49,263 nt of DNA from a bacterium (GCA_030426085.1 JAUHYW010000076.1:1-49263); one strand, 5' to 3'; positions 14,510-25,635 are shown, counted from the stretch's first letter. Numbers and translations are program-made. The notes: generated by a model from the letters alone, not told the origin.

Positions 14510-16930
14510 ATGTCTTTCGTCAAATACAGCCTGACCGCCGCCGCGTTCGGTGCGTCGGTCCTGGGCGCTACGGTGGCCGACGCCGGCAAGGCCGAGGGCG
14601 TGGGGGACGCCCGCTCGGTCGAGGTGGAGCCGGCCGGCGACGCCGGTGATGGGTGGGTCGTGGTGCGGGGGCAGGCCGCCGAGGCCCAGATCGCGCCGGC
14701 CTGCGTCCAGCCCGCTCCGCCACCGCCGTCGCAGGCGCCCGGCGCCGCCGGCCTGGGCTGCTTCAGCGACCGCTTCTTCGTCGACCTGCCGGCCGAGGCC
14801 GGGCCCCTGCCCGATGGCTACACCATCGAGCTCTACGACCAGCTCGATGGCATGAAGGCCGACGTGCTCGACTGGGTCTGCCCGGACAACGACCCCGGCT
14901 GCCACGACCTGTCGAACCCCCTTCCGCTCGCGGTGCACGAAGTGCTCGACGCCAACCGGGCGTGGTCGGTGCAGTTCACCAGCCCGGTGCGGGACGACAA
15001 GCTGTGCCTGGCGGTGATGGGGCTGCGCAACGCGGCCTACGAGGCCAAGAAGGTGCTCCAGCCCGGCGGCCCGATCCCGCTCGTCGGGCGGGAGTGCGCG
15101 ATGCGCATCATGGGTGGAGCCCAGTCCCAGCCCAGCCCCGACATGCTCCAGTGGCACCTGCGCAAGCTGGGGGTCCAGCCCGGCGCCGGGGAGCCGGGGC
15201 CGCCGGTGCCGGTGGTGGTGCTCGACACCGGCATCCGGGCCGAGGTCGGGGGGCCGCTCGGGGTCCGGGTGATGGTCGACAGCCTCGCCGTCGGGGGGGC
15301 GAATCCGATGGCCACGATCCACCCCCACGGGACCCACATGGCGGCGCTGATCGATCAGGTCTCGCCCAACGCCCACATCCACGACCTGCGGGTGCTCGAC
15401 GAGAACGGCCACGGGGCCATCGCCGACCTCGCCGCCGGGCTCGAGCAGGTCGCGCAGAGCGACTGGTTCGAGGAGGGCCCGCTCATCGTCAACATGAGCC
15501 TGGGCTGGGCCCCCGAGCTGAGCCGCCCCCGGCGGCTGGAGGGCGCCGGCTGCACGGTGCAGGAGGATCCGGTGGGCGAGAGCGTGCGCTGGGCCCTGAG
15601 CCTGCTGGCCGATCGCGGTGAGACCCTGCCGACGCTGGTGGTGGCCGCCGCCGGCAACCGGCCCCACCGGGCGGCGCTGGTCGACGGGCTCTACGCCGAC
15701 CTCTTCGCCGTCGACCGCGACGTCGCCGGCCTGCTGCCGCCCCGCTCGAACTGCAACAGCGCGCCCGCCGCGCCGTCCCCCGACTGGTTCTACCCCGCCG
15801 AGTGGAACCGCCGGCCGACCTGCGACGACCAGGGCAACGACCCCCGCTACCTGGTGTGGGCCGTGGGGGCCACCGACAGCCGTGAGCTGCCCGGGGCCCT
15901 GACGGTGGACAACGCCGAGACGCCGGTGGTGGCCCCCGGGGAGCACGTCTACGTCGACTTTCCCTACAGCGACCCGCTGCCGCCCGACGACTGCGGCGGC
16001 GACGGCTACCCCAACCGGCTGACCCTGCCGGCGGCGGTGACCGGCAGCTCGGCCTCGGCCGCCCTGACCAGCGCGGTGGCCGCCGAGGCCCAGTCCCGGC
16101 TCATCAAGAACGTCGAGCCCACCCTGAGCGGTCCGGCCATGCAGCGGCTGATCTGGCTCACCGGGGACGACGTCACCGGCTTCGGCGGCTGGGTCCGCGA
16201 CCCGTGGCGGCCCGATCCGATGAACGGCAACCCGGTCGGGCTCAGCCGCCTCTCGTGGTGCGGCGTGTTCCACGCGGTGGAGCAGGGGACCGTCGGCAGC
16301 GACCCCGGCTGCGAGGCGCTGCTGGCCTGCGCCGAGCCGGCGGCGCTGCCGGCGGCGGTCGTCGACGGCGACCTGGAGGCCGACTGCCGGGCGGCGGCCG
16401 ACGCCTGCCTCGCCTCGGCGGTGTGCAACCCCCCGCAGGAGGTGCGGATCGGCTGGCCGGCGAACTACACCGCCCCCGCCACCTGCCTCGCGCCGTTCGC
16501 CTGCCCCTCGGCCTGGAGCAGCGCCAGCCCGTGTGAGGCGACCGGGGTCGGCTGCGGCTACGAGCGCTCGATCGAGCAGCACTCGGCGGCCCCGGTCGGC
16601 CCCCAGCCGGGCACGATGGGCTGCCCGGACTGCGCCTTCGACATCGCCGGCACCCTCTTCGGCGAGATCAACCCGGCCTTCGCCCCGGGCACGACGCTGA
16701 CCTACCCCTACCTGGTCGTGGACTACTACCCCACCGGCTCGTGGACCAGCGAGCGGGAGTGGGTGGCCGTGCCCCAGGGCGGCGCGTGGCAGCCGGGGGA
16801 CTACGTCAAGGTCTCGAACCTGCCCCCGCTGCCGGCGGGCACCGGGCACAAGCTGAGCCTGTGGACCTACGTCGACCCCCCCGGGACGGGCAACGCGACC
16901 TCCGACATGTCGCCCCTGCGCCTGGAGTGA
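14510..16930 (+). CDS. Secreted subtilisin-family (S8) serine protease
   Basis: 806 residues, preceded by a strong GAGGAGGAG ribosome site. A signal peptide (to about residue 25) is followed by a ~200-residue N-terminal region that may be a propeptide. The S8 catalytic domain has Asp239 (VVVLDTGI), His273 (HPHGTHMAAL), the oxyanion Asn383 (AAAGN) and Ser514 (VTGSSASAAL). The Ser motif departs from the usual GTSMAxP, reading GSSASAA with no following Pro, but all catalytic residues are present. The ~290-residue C-terminal part is Cys-rich and beta-like, with CPDCAFD and EINPAF motifs. It is transcribed away from the CHAT operon across 273 bases that hold an ECF-like promoter candidate. It may act in, or respond to, the same envelope signal (inference). 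Confidence 0.88.
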   Translation: MSFVKYSLTAAAFGASVLGATVADAGKAEGVGDARSVEVEPAGDAGDGWVVVRGQAAEAQIAPACVQPAPPPPSQAPGAAGLGCFSDRFFVDLPAEAGPLPDGYTIELYDQLDGMKADVLDWVCPDNDPGCHDLSNPLPLAVHEVLDANRAWSVQFTSPVRDDKLCLAVMGLRNAAYEAKKVLQPGGPIPLVGRECAMRIMGGAQSQPSPDMLQWHLRKLGVQPGAGEPGPPVPVVVLDTGIRAEVGGPLGVRVMVDSLAVGGANPMATIHPHGTHMAALIDQVSPNAHIHDLRVLDENGHGAIADLAAGLEQVAQSDWFEEGPLIVNMSLGWAPELSRPRRLEGAGCTVQEDPVGESVRWALSLLADRGETLPTLVVAAAGNRPHRAALVDGLYADLFAVDRDVAGLLPPRSNCNSAPAAPSPDWFYPAEWNRRPTCDDQGNDPRYLVWAVGATDSRELPGALTVDNAETPVVAPGEHVYVDFPYSDPLPPDDCGGDGYPNRLTLPAAVTGSSASAALTSAVAAEAQSRLIKNVEPTLSGPAMQRLIWLTGDDVTGFGGWVRDPWRPDPMNGNPVGLSRLSWCGVFHAVEQGTVGSDPGCEALLACAEPAALPAAVVDGDLEADCRAAADACLASAVCNPPQEVRIGWPANYTAPATCLAPFACPSAWSSASPCEATGVGCGYERSIEQHSAAPVGPQPGTMGCPDCAFDIAGTLFGEINPAFAPGTTLTYPYLVVDYYPTGSWTSEREWVAVPQGGAWQPGDYVKVSNLPPLPAGTGHKLSLWTYVDPPGTGNATSDMSPLRLE

Positions 16931-16973
16931 GGCGCCGGTGACGGATGGGGTGGGCCCCGGCCCGCCGGCGGGC

Positions 16974-16979
16974 TATCTT
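16974..16979 (+). promoter_or_regulatory. Candidate -10 box (TATCTT)
   Basis: TATCTT lies 34 bases before the GTG start at 17014, in an otherwise GC-only stretch. The -35 element is not apparent. Confidence 0.35.
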
Positions 16980-17013
16980 CGAGCGGAGGACACCCGCATC
17001 GAGGAGGACCGCC

Positions 17014-17547
17014 GTGCTGCGCATCATCGCTCTTGCCGCCCTGCTGCTGACCCTGTTCGCCCCGCCGGCCCCGGCGGCGCCCTACGAGCCGGGCAAGAAG
17101 GACACCCCCGCGAAGCGCATGCCGGCGGGGGACTACCTGTGCAGCCTGGGGTCGTACCGCTACAAGCCGTGCACCGTCAGCGCCCGCGACGGCCGCTCCT
17201 ACCTGACGGTGACCGCGGGCGCCCGCTTCCCGTTCGAGGCCCAGCTCCTGCCCACCGACGAGAAGGGCCAGCTCGTCCTGCTCGGGGCCCCCACCGACCC
17301 CGACGCGCTGTGCCCCACCTGCCCCGATGATCAGCTCGGCGTCGAGTGCGCCGGCGACGTCGCCGAGAAGGCCGCCTGCGCCGCCCAGCCGGTGCACGCC
17401 TCGCTGCGCAAGGGCAAGAACGGCGTGTGGACCGGCGAGCTGCTGCACTACCTCGTGCGGGCGGTGGACGGGGTGCCGAAGAACGGCTGGTACCGGCTGG
17501 GGCTCACCGAGCGATTCCGGGTGAAGCCGGCCCGCAAGAAGAAGTAG
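17014..17547 (+). CDS. Small secreted protein, function unknown
   Basis: 177 residues from the GTG at 17014, selected because GAGGAGG lies six bases upstream and it opens a clean signal peptide (LRIIALAALLLTLFAPPAPAAP). An in-frame ATG at 16945 would put 23 Arg-rich residues before it and overlap a -10-like box. The mature part has conserved-looking cysteines (DYLCSLGSY, KPCTVSA, CPTCPDDQ, VECAGD, KAACAAQ) and ends in a basic RVKPARKKK tail. No family is recognised. It converges with the SGNH gene; only 13 bases separate the stops and I see no terminator there. Confidence 0.7.
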   Translation: MLRIIALAALLLTLFAPPAPAAPYEPGKKDTPAKRMPAGDYLCSLGSYRYKPCTVSARDGRSYLTVTAGARFPFEAQLLPTDEKGQLVLLGAPTDPDALCPTCPDDQLGVECAGDVAEKAACAAQPVHASLRKGKNGVWTGELLHYLVRAVDGVPKNGWYRLGLTERFRVKPARKKK

Positions 17548-17560
17548 GGCGGCCCGGCGG

Positions 17561-19078
17561 CTATCGCAGGCAGTCCAGCGGCTCGAGGCCGGCGGCGCGC
17601 AGGGCGGCGGGGTTCTCGGTGTCGTCGAGCGCCACCGCCGTCAGATCGAGCGGCGGCAGGTCGACGTCGAGCGTCGCCGCGATGGTGTCGACCACCGCCT
17701 CGGCGACCAGGGCGTAGCCGGTGTCGGTGAAGTGCAGCCCGTCCAGCCCCACCAGCCCCCCGAAGCGGCGCACGTCGAAGCGCACCTCCCCCAGGGTCAG
17801 CCCGTCGTCCAGCGCGTCCAGCCGATCGGCGAGCCCGACGACGTGCACGTTGGGCCAGCGCTCGGCGAGCGCCCACAGCTTCGCGTTGGTGGCCTCGACG
17901 TCGGCGTCGATGCGGGCGATGCGGGCCTCGGCCTCGGCCCGCTCGCCCCGGGCCTCGGCGCGGGCGAGGCGGAAGGCGGCCCGGGCCAGCACGCTGGGGC
18001 GGGGCAGATCGCCGATGAAGATCTCGGCGTCCAGCGCGGCGAGGCGGGCCAGGGTCGCCTCGAGGTCGGCGTGCAGCGCGTCGAGCGGGCTGTTGGCGTC
18101 GGGGTCCAGCGCGTCGGCGTTCACGATGCCGTTGATCAGATCGTTGCCGTAGAGGTCGACCGAGATCACGACGTCGGGCGCGATCTCTTCCAGGACGTCG
18201 AGCTGGGAGCGGCTCACCGGGCCGAACGGGTCGTTGTGGGTCTCGTAGACGAAGTGGGACAGGATGCGGGCCGGCAGATCGTCGGTGGGGCCGCGCAGCA
18301 CGTCGGCCACCCGGCAGTTGCCCGCGCTGAGGTTGTAGGGCTGCGTACCGGGCGCGACCCGGGCCAGGGCCAGCGAGATGGCCCCGGTGTCGGGGTCGAT
18401 CAGGGACGGCAGCGCCCGGGTGGCCTGGCTGATGATGAAGTCGGCCACGTCGGGGGTCTCGCACTCCGGCGGGGGGCCGACGTCGCCCAGCGTGATCTGC
18501 CCCAGGAAGCCGGGCACCGGCACCGGCAGCGGCATGAAGGCCCCCAGGTGGCGGGCGACCTGAGCCGGAGGCGACATCAGCGCCCCGTGGGTCGTCGGCA
18601 CCCCCCGCTGCACGCCTTGCCCCAGGCTGGCGCCGATGGCCGCCACCCGCCCCAGCCGGGGGTCGAGCGGCGGATCGTAGGCGAAGATCGGCCCCAGATC
18701 GTGCAGCGCGTCGCCCACCTCGACCGCGACCGCCGCCGGGCCCGGATCGGGCGCGCCCTGCACCGTGACGACGATCCGACCGCCGTCGACGACCGGGTCG
18801 TAGGTCTCGACGTCGGCGACGAAGACCGCGGTGACCGCCGCCGGGTCGAGGCCCACCGGCTCCAGATCGATCGCCACCCGGAAGTAGCCCGCCATCGACC
18901 CGCTGGGCGGATCGGCGGTCGCGGTGGCCGGCTCGACGTCCAGCTCGACGTCCGGCGAGGCGTCCGGCGCCTCGACCGCGGCGTCGGCCGCGGGCTCCAT
19001 CGTCGACTCGGCGGGGTCGCAGCCGGCCCCGAGCGCGGTCAGGGCGGCCAGCGAGAGCAGGTGCAGGGGGTGTCGCAT
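17561..19078 (-). CDS. SGNH/GDSL-type hydrolase lipoprotein
   Basis: 505 residues with a lipobox (ALGAGC, Cys20) and an Asp/Pro/Ala tether. A beta-sandwich-like segment (about 60-140, an IPT/TIG-like repeat by appearance) precedes the hydrolase. SGNH blocks are visible: block I reads IGASLGQG, with the nucleophile Ser kept and the usual Asp replaced by Ala; block III is YGND; block V is DGLHFTDTGY with the Asp-His pair. Such enzymes are esterases, lipases or deacetylases of surface polymers; no substrate can be named. A TATCGT box six bases before the ATG suggests a leaderless mRNA. It lies downstream of typA on the same strand (62-base gap) but looks independently transcribed. Confidence 0.8.
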   Translation of the reverse strand: MRHPLHLLSLAALTALGAGCDPAESTMEPAADAAVEAPDASPDVELDVEPATATADPPSGSMAGYFRVAIDLEPVGLDPAAVTAVFVADVETYDPVVDGGRIVVTVQGAPDPGPAAVAVEVGDALHDLGPIFAYDPPLDPRLGRVAAIGASLGQGVQRGVPTTHGALMSPPAQVARHLGAFMPLPVPVPGFLGQITLGDVGPPPECETPDVADFIISQATRALPSLIDPDTGAISLALARVAPGTQPYNLSAGNCRVADVLRGPTDDLPARILSHFVYETHNDPFGPVSRSQLDVLEEIAPDVVISVDLYGNDLINGIVNADALDPDANSPLDALHADLEATLARLAALDAEIFIGDLPRPSVLARAAFRLARAEARGERAEAEARIARIDADVEATNAKLWALAERWPNVHVVGLADRLDALDDGLTLGEVRFDVRRFGGLVGLDGLHFTDTGYALVAEAVVDTIAATLDVDLPPLDLTAVALDDTENPAALRAAGLEPLDCLR

Positions 19079-19084
19079 GGCGGG

Positions 19085-19090
19085 ACGATA
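19085..19090 (-). promoter_or_regulatory. Candidate leaderless -10 box for the SGNH gene
   Basis: On the minus strand TATCGT is followed by CCCGCC and then the ATG at 19078. The spacing would put the transcription start at, or within a base or two of, the start codon. There is no Shine-Dalgarno sequence between them, consistent with a leaderless transcript. Confidence 0.4.
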
Positions 19091-19140
19091 CCGTCGCTCG
19101 CGCCTCGGGGTCGAGCGACCCGGGCGGCGGTGGAGGGCGC

Positions 19141-20961
<1,821 letters not shown>

Positions 20962-21084
20962 GGTGTCCTCTCGGGGGCCGACGAGGCGGGCCGACGCGGT
21001 GGATGGTGGACCCGCCGGGGCGAAGGGCGCTGTGGGCGACCCCTCGGGTGGCCCGGCGGAAGCGGGGGATTGCCACAGAACGGC

Positions 21085-21102
21085 GCGGGTTTGCAAGCCC
21101 GC
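21085..21102. promoter_or_regulatory. Near-perfect 18-bp palindrome, operator-like
   Basis: GCGGG at 21085-21089 and CCCGC at 21098-21102 flank a TTGCAA core, with a single T/G mismatch pair. It lies in the divergent typA/lipoprotein spacer and could bind a dimeric regulator. It is also one of the few AT-containing spots there. Confidence 0.3.
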
Positions 21103-21192
21103 ATCGCCACGGACCGCCCGCCGGTGGGCGGCCGCGCTTGCCCACACCGGCCTCGACCCGCAGAATCGGGCACCGCACGGACGGAGGCGTTC

Positions 21193-24000
21193 ATGACCCG
21201 TATGGCTCGACGATGGCTGCTCCTGGTCTCCGGCGCGGTGCTGCTCGCCGGCTGCCCCGAGGAGGTCGAGCCCGAGCGCGACCGCCTCCCGCCGGAGAGC
21301 AGCGCGACGCTGGTCTATCCGTCCGGCGCGACCCTCGACCTCATCGAAGGCCAGACCATCCGGGTGAACACCGTCGACGTCGGCCTGCGGCTCGACATCG
21401 GCGAGCCGGGCGTCCTGCGCTACACCCTCGACGGCAGCGACCCGACCGGGCCCGGGGCCATCCCGGTCGAGCAGAAGACGACCGTCACCCTGCGCGAGAC
21501 GACCACCGTGCGCTGGTTCGGCACCGACGACGCGGACAACGCCGAGGACCCCCGACAGGTCGTCGTCGAGTTCGACCGCACCCCGCCCACCGTGCGGGTC
21601 GACCCCCCGCCGGGGCAGTACTTCGGACGCCTCGTGGTGACCGTCTCGGCCGACGAGCCGGGGCGGGTGTACTGGACGGTCGACGGCAGCCTGCCGGTGC
21701 GGGGCACCCCGCTCACCCGGGAGGCCGAGCTGCCCGCCGACATCGAGCTGGAGCTGCCCGTCGAGCTGCGGCTCGTCGTCGAGGACACCGTGGGCAATGA
21801 CGTCGCGCTGCCCCCGCTGGCCTACGTGATCGACGCGGAGGCCCCCATCACGCTCGTCGACCCCCCGCCGGGCCGCTACCTGGCGCCGGTGGACGTCGCG
21901 CTGACCACCGACGACCCCACCGGGGTGGTGCGCTACACCCTCGACGGCAGCACCCCCGACGAGACCTCGCCGGTCTACGCCGCCCCCATCCGGGTCGACC
22001 GCGACCTGACCCTCACCGTGCGGGCCTACGACGAGGGCGGCAACGCCGAAGACCCCCGCCCGCTGAGCTACGCGATCGGCCCCCGGGGCGCGTTGTCGCC
22101 GATGGCCGAAGAGCAGCCCGAGCTATTCCCCTTCGCCGGCGGGCTGCGCATGGCGGCGGCGCTGGTCGACGCCTCGGGCGAGCTCGCCGGGCGGCCGGGC
22201 GCCGCCTCGACCGGGGCCGACTGGGTGACCTGGAGCCTGGGGCGCATGGCCATCGACGCCACGCTGCTCTACAGCGGGCTGGGGCCCCACGGCATGAACA
22301 GCATCGCGATGATCGACGTGTCGGCCGCCGGCGAGGGCGCGCCGGACGAGAACGGCAACGGCTCCAACCTCGACGAGACCTTCTTCGCCCGGGTCGACGC
22401 GCTGGCCGAGCGCACCGGCGAGAGCCGGGTGCCCGACGGCCTGCACCCGCCGTCGGTGGTGCTCGCCGCCGGGGACGCGACCCTGGCCTCGGCGCTGCCC
22501 GCGCGGCGCACGCAGGCCGGGCGTCCGGCGTGGAGCGACGACTACCGCCAGATGCGGTGGAGCGGGGTCGCCCCCGACGGCGCGGCCACCGGCGCCGATC
22601 TGCTCGCCGCCGGCCTGCGGACCCTCGAGGTCCGGGCCCGCTCGGCGCTGACCACCGACCACCCGGTGGGCGACGGGGCCTACGCCCGGGAGGCGGCGGC
22701 GATCGTCGGCCTGCGCTGCGTGAGCTGCCACGGCGCCTTCGCCGAGCCGCGCATCACCGGGGCCGCCGACCTCGAGGCTCAGGGGCTGCTCGAGGGCCCC
22801 GCGCCCCGGCTGATCGCGCTGCTCGCCGGGGACGAGCGCCACGCGTCCGACGCGGCGATGCCGGCCGAGGTCGAGGCCGTCGCCGCGTGGATCGAAGGCG
22901 GGGCCGAGGCGCAGGCAGACGCCGAGCGGCGGCCGGGCGCCGACCCGCGGGAGGGCCTGCTGGGCCTGCTGGCCATCGAGCACGCCGGGATCCTGGTGCA
23001 CGAGGCCACCGAGCGGCTCATGTTCGACGTCGAGCGCAACCGCCTCTCGCCGGGCGACCCCGCCCGGGCGCAGTACCCGGTGGGCGCGGTCGAGCTGATC
23101 ATCGGCGCCGGCCCCACCGGCACCGCCGCGCTGGACGTGGTGCAGGTCGCCGACCGCACGTTCTCCACCGGGGCCCAGTCCCGGCTGCTGGCGGCGCTCG
23201 TCGACTGGGTCGAGCTGGCCGATACCCGCCCCGACCTCTTCGAAGGCCCCCTGGCGGGCAGCGCCGCCTTCCCCGGCATCATCGCCAGCGCCCGCCCGCT
23301 CGCCGAGCGGCTGGTGGACGAGCTGTCGGAGCGGGTCCGCGGCGACGAGGGCGTGCCCCGGGCGAGCTGGAACCCCGGATCGGGCCGGGCGGCGCAGATC
23401 GAGGCCCGGGCGCTGGCCGACTTCGCGATGGCGATGCGGGCCGCCGGGGCCGCCCTCGATCGGGGCGAGGCCGCCAGCGAGGCCGCCGGCGCGCTGCGGT
23501 TCCTCGTCGAGGAGCTGCGGGGCCCCGAGGGCGACTACGCCGACGCCTGGCGGGACGGCGAGCGGGTGCGCGGGGTGCGGGTGCTCGGCACTCAGTGGGC
23601 GGTCCTGCGGGCGCTGCTCGACGCCGCGGCCGGCGGGGACGCCGACGCGTTCGACGCCGCCGAGGACCTGTGGGGCCGCATCGACGGCATGTGGTTCGAC
23701 TCGGGGGCCCGGATCTGGCAGACCGTGCGCGGCCTCGAGACCTGGACCTACGACCCGGCGCTCATCGCGCTGACGCTCGACGGCTTGCGCGCCGCCGCCG
23801 AGGCCGATCTGCCGCAGGCCGGGCTCCGGCTGTCGGAGGCGCTCGACCGGCTGGTGATCCCGTTCGTCTGGGCCGACACCTGGCTCAGCGGCGAGACCAC
23901 CGCCGGGGCCGACGTCGACCGCGACGACCTGCCCAAGCCCCAGGACGCCGGCCCGGTCAACGGGGCGGCGCCGGTGTTCCGCCGGGCGATGAGCCTCTGA
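21193..24000 (+). CDS. Lipoprotein with three chitobiase-C-like repeats and a cytochrome-c motif
   Basis: 935 residues; GGAGG lies five to six bases before the ATG. The lipobox is VLLAGC (Cys18). About residues 70-300 hold three CHB_HEX_C-like (chitobiase/beta-hexosaminidase C-terminal) beta modules, seen as repeated [20 protein letters not shown] and [10 protein letters not shown] motifs, each introduced by VDPPPGxY. Residues 509-513 are CVSCH, a haem-c site, with [18 protein letters not shown] as a likely distal part. The C-terminal ~400 residues are helical with a [26 protein letters not shown] region of unknown function. It is probably a cell-surface or periplasmic electron-transfer protein with adhesive modules. 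The 3' end overlaps the convergent sctJ-like gene by 44 bases. Confidence 0.8.
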   Translation: MTRMARRWLLLVSGAVLLAGCPEEVEPERDRLPPESSATLVYPSGATLDLIEGQTIRVNTVDVGLRLDIGEPGVLRYTLDGSDPTGPGAIPVEQKTTVTLRETTTVRWFGTDDADNAEDPRQVVVEFDRTPPTVRVDPPPGQYFGRLVVTVSADEPGRVYWTVDGSLPVRGTPLTREAELPADIELELPVELRLVVEDTVGNDVALPPLAYVIDAEAPITLVDPPPGRYLAPVDVALTTDDPTGVVRYTLDGSTPDETSPVYAAPIRVDRDLTLTVRAYDEGGNAEDPRPLSYAIGPRGALSPMAEEQPELFPFAGGLRMAAALVDASGELAGRPGAASTGADWVTWSLGRMAIDATLLYSGLGPHGMNSIAMIDVSAAGEGAPDENGNGSNLDETFFARVDALAERTGESRVPDGLHPPSVVLAAGDATLASALPARRTQAGRPAWSDDYRQMRWSGVAPDGAATGADLLAAGLRTLEVRARSALTTDHPVGDGAYAREAAAIVGLRCVSCHGAFAEPRITGAADLEAQGLLEGPAPRLIALLAGDERHASDAAMPAEVEAVAAWIEGGAEAQADAERRPGADPREGLLGLLAIEHAGILVHEATERLMFDVERNRLSPGDPARAQYPVGAVELIIGAGPTGTAALDVVQVADRTFSTGAQSRLLAALVDWVELADTRPDLFEGPLAGSAAFPGIIASARPLAERLVDELSERVRGDEGVPRASWNPGSGRAAQIEARALADFAMAMRAAGAALDRGEAASEAAGALRFLVEELRGPEGDYADAWRDGERVRGVRVLGTQWAVLRALLDAAAGGDADAFDAAEDLWGRIDGMWFDSGARIWQTVRGLETWTYDPALIALTLDGLRAAAEADLPQAGLRLSEALDRLVIPFVWADTWLSGETTAGADVDRDDLPKPQDAGPVNGAAPVFRRAMSL

Positions 24001-24673
24001 GCCGGGCGCGCATCCGGGCGGCGCGCCACCACCGGGGCCGACGCCACGCCAGCGCGCACGCGATCCCCATCAGCCCCACCGCCACCGTCGCCAGCCCCAG
24101 CGGGATCCGACTGTGGGGCGGGGGCAGCCCGACCGGCGCCGGCTCGACCCCGTGGATCGTGATCGCCACCGGGCCGCTCACCCCCGCCACCGCCCGGACC
24201 CGGGCCTCGATCGACGGCGCGTCCAGCGTGTCCGGATCATTCGCCCGCAGGCTCACCGCGGCGCCCGTCGGGCTCAGCACCACCCGGGCGTCGCGCACTC
24301 GGGGATCGACGCGCAGCAGCCCGCTCAGCTCGCGGGCCAGCGCCGCCCGCCGCCGTGCCCCGCCGTCGGCGCGCAGGTGAGCCGGGCGCAGATCGGGCAG
24401 CAGGCGCCCGGTCGGCTCGGGCCGCGGCCGGGGCAGACCCGCGGCGCGGGCCACCTGCCATGCCCGGGGGAAGTCCGCCCGCCACACCTCGACCGCGTAG
24501 CGCCCCGCGGCCCCGACCTTGTCCCCGTGGATGCCCGCGCCGGCCAGCGCCACCACCAGATCGTTCGCCTCGGGCTCGGCCAGCCCATCGAGCACCCGCA
24601 CCGTGCAGCCGGCCGCGAGGGCCGTCAGGGCCACGAGCCCCAGCCGCGCCAGCCGCCCGAACCGCCGCTTCAT
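23957..24673 (-). CDS. SctJ/YscJ-like lipoprotein (type III secretion inner ring family)
   Basis: 238 residues. The layout matches SctJ/YscJ/PrgK: a lipobox (LAAGC, Cys23), a first periplasmic domain starting VRVLDGLAEPEANDLVVALAGAGI (the diagnostic segment), a linker, a second small domain (ELSGLLRVDPRVRDARVVLSPT), a C-terminal membrane helix at about 190-210 and a short basic tail. SctJ forms a ring in the inner membrane of type III secretion systems and is related to flagellar FliF. No other secretion or flagellar gene is in the window, so this may be an orphan paralog or a detached piece of a system elsewhere. It lies 81 bases downstream of the rhomboid gene. Confidence 0.8.
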   Translation of the reverse strand: MKRRFGRLARLGLVALTALAAGCTVRVLDGLAEPEANDLVVALAGAGIHGDKVGAAGRYAVEVWRADFPRAWQVARAAGLPRPRPEPTGRLLPDLRPAHLRADGGARRRAALARELSGLLRVDPRVRDARVVLSPTGAAVSLRANDPDTLDAPSIEARVRAVAGVSGPVAITIHGVEPAPVGLPPPHSRIPLGLATVAVGLMGIACALAWRRPRWWRAARMRARLRGSSPGGTPAPPR

Positions 24674-24754
24674 CGCGCACCTCCCGCCCGCCGTCGGGCG
24701 GGTCGACGTCCGGCGCGCAGAGAGCCCCGCCCGAACGCTACCAGAGGCGCCCGC

Positions 24755-25624
24755 TCAGCCGTAGCCCGCGTCCCGGGCGACGAGCCCGGCCTTGTCCGCC
24801 AGCGCGGTGAGCACCAGCCCGGCGACGAAGCCGCCGACGTGGGCCCCGTACGACACCCCGCCCGCGTCGCCGCCCAGCATCGAGACGAGCTGCACCACCG
24901 CCCAGATCGGGATCAGGTACATCGCCACGATCGAGACCTTGAAGCTGCGGAAGATCACCAGCAGCCACAGGACCACCAGCAGGTGCACCTTGACCCGGGC
25001 GTGGCCCAGCAGGAACCCGGCCATCAGCCCGGCGATGGCCCCCGAGGCGCCCACCAGCGGCATCGTCGGATCACCGGTGACCGCCCCGTGCAGCAGCGCC
25101 GCGGCCACCCCGCTCAGGATGAAGAGGCCCAGGTAGGCCCAGTGGCGCCAGAAGCACTCCAGCACCCCGCCGGCCACCAGCAGGAAGAGCACGTTGCCGA
25201 TGAGGTGCATCCAGCCGCCGTGGGCCACCTGATAGGTCAGCAGCGTCTGGGGCCGGGCCTCGGCCGGCACGTAGCCCAGGGCCAGCGGGGGCAGCCGGCG
25301 CACCGCGTCGCCGAAGAGCGCCGCCGCCTCGCCCAGCGCCTCGTCCACCGCCGGATCGTCGGCATCTTCGGCGATCCACCGGTCCAGCTCGCCGCGCACG
25401 TTGGCCGGCAGCGCCCCGGCCACCTCGGGCGAGATGCGGGCGCCCCGATCGAGGGCCAGCTCCTCGAAGAACGCCTGACCCGTCTGGTTGACCGCCATCG
25501 CCCGATCGTCGCTGGCCCACACCGCCCAGACGTGCACCAGCACGCACAGCAACGCGATGGCCCAGGTGACGTAGGGGCGGGAGTAGACCGCCTGATCGCT
25601 GCCGATCGGCAATACGAAGAACAA
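24755..25624 (-). CDS. Rhomboid family intramembrane serine protease
   Basis: 289 residues from a TTG start at 25624, chosen because GGAGG lies six bases upstream; an ATG further up would add 49 Arg/Cys-rich residues. Rhomboid features: HGGWMHLIGN at about 135-144 (helix 2 His and Asn), catalytic Ser194 in GASGAIAG and catalytic His262 in YGAHVGG. It cleaves single-span membrane proteins within the membrane. A ~90-residue hydrophilic insertion lies between the first and second membrane helices. It is followed by the sctJ-like lipoprotein gene and diverges from the cytochrome gene at 25753. The substrate is unknown; the anti-sigma-like protein is only a distant possibility. Confidence 0.92.
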   Translation of the reverse strand: MFFVLPIGSDQAVYSRPYVTWAIALLCVLVHVWAVWASDDRAMAVNQTGQAFFEELALDRGARISPEVAGALPANVRGELDRWIAEDADDPAVDEALGEAAALFGDAVRRLPPLALGYVPAEARPQTLLTYQVAHGGWMHLIGNVLFLLVAGGVLECFWRHWAYLGLFILSGVAAALLHGAVTGDPTMPLVGASGAIAGLMAGFLLGHARVKVHLLVVLWLLVIFRSFKVSIVAMYLIPIWAVVQLVSMLGGDAGGVSYGAHVGGFVAGLVLTALADKAGLVARDAGYG

Positions 25625-25630
25625 TGTGCG

Positions 25631-25635
25631 CCTCC
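25631..25635 (-). promoter_or_regulatory. Ribosome binding site that fixes a TTG start
   Basis: GGAGG on the minus strand, six bases before TTG at 25624. This is the only good site near the rhomboid N-terminus and decides the start in favour of TTG. Confidence 0.6.

Noticed and set aside
23957-25624. SctJ-like and rhomboid genes considered as the edge of a type III secretion island
   Set aside because: No further secretion genes occur on either side within the window, and composition matches the neighbours.
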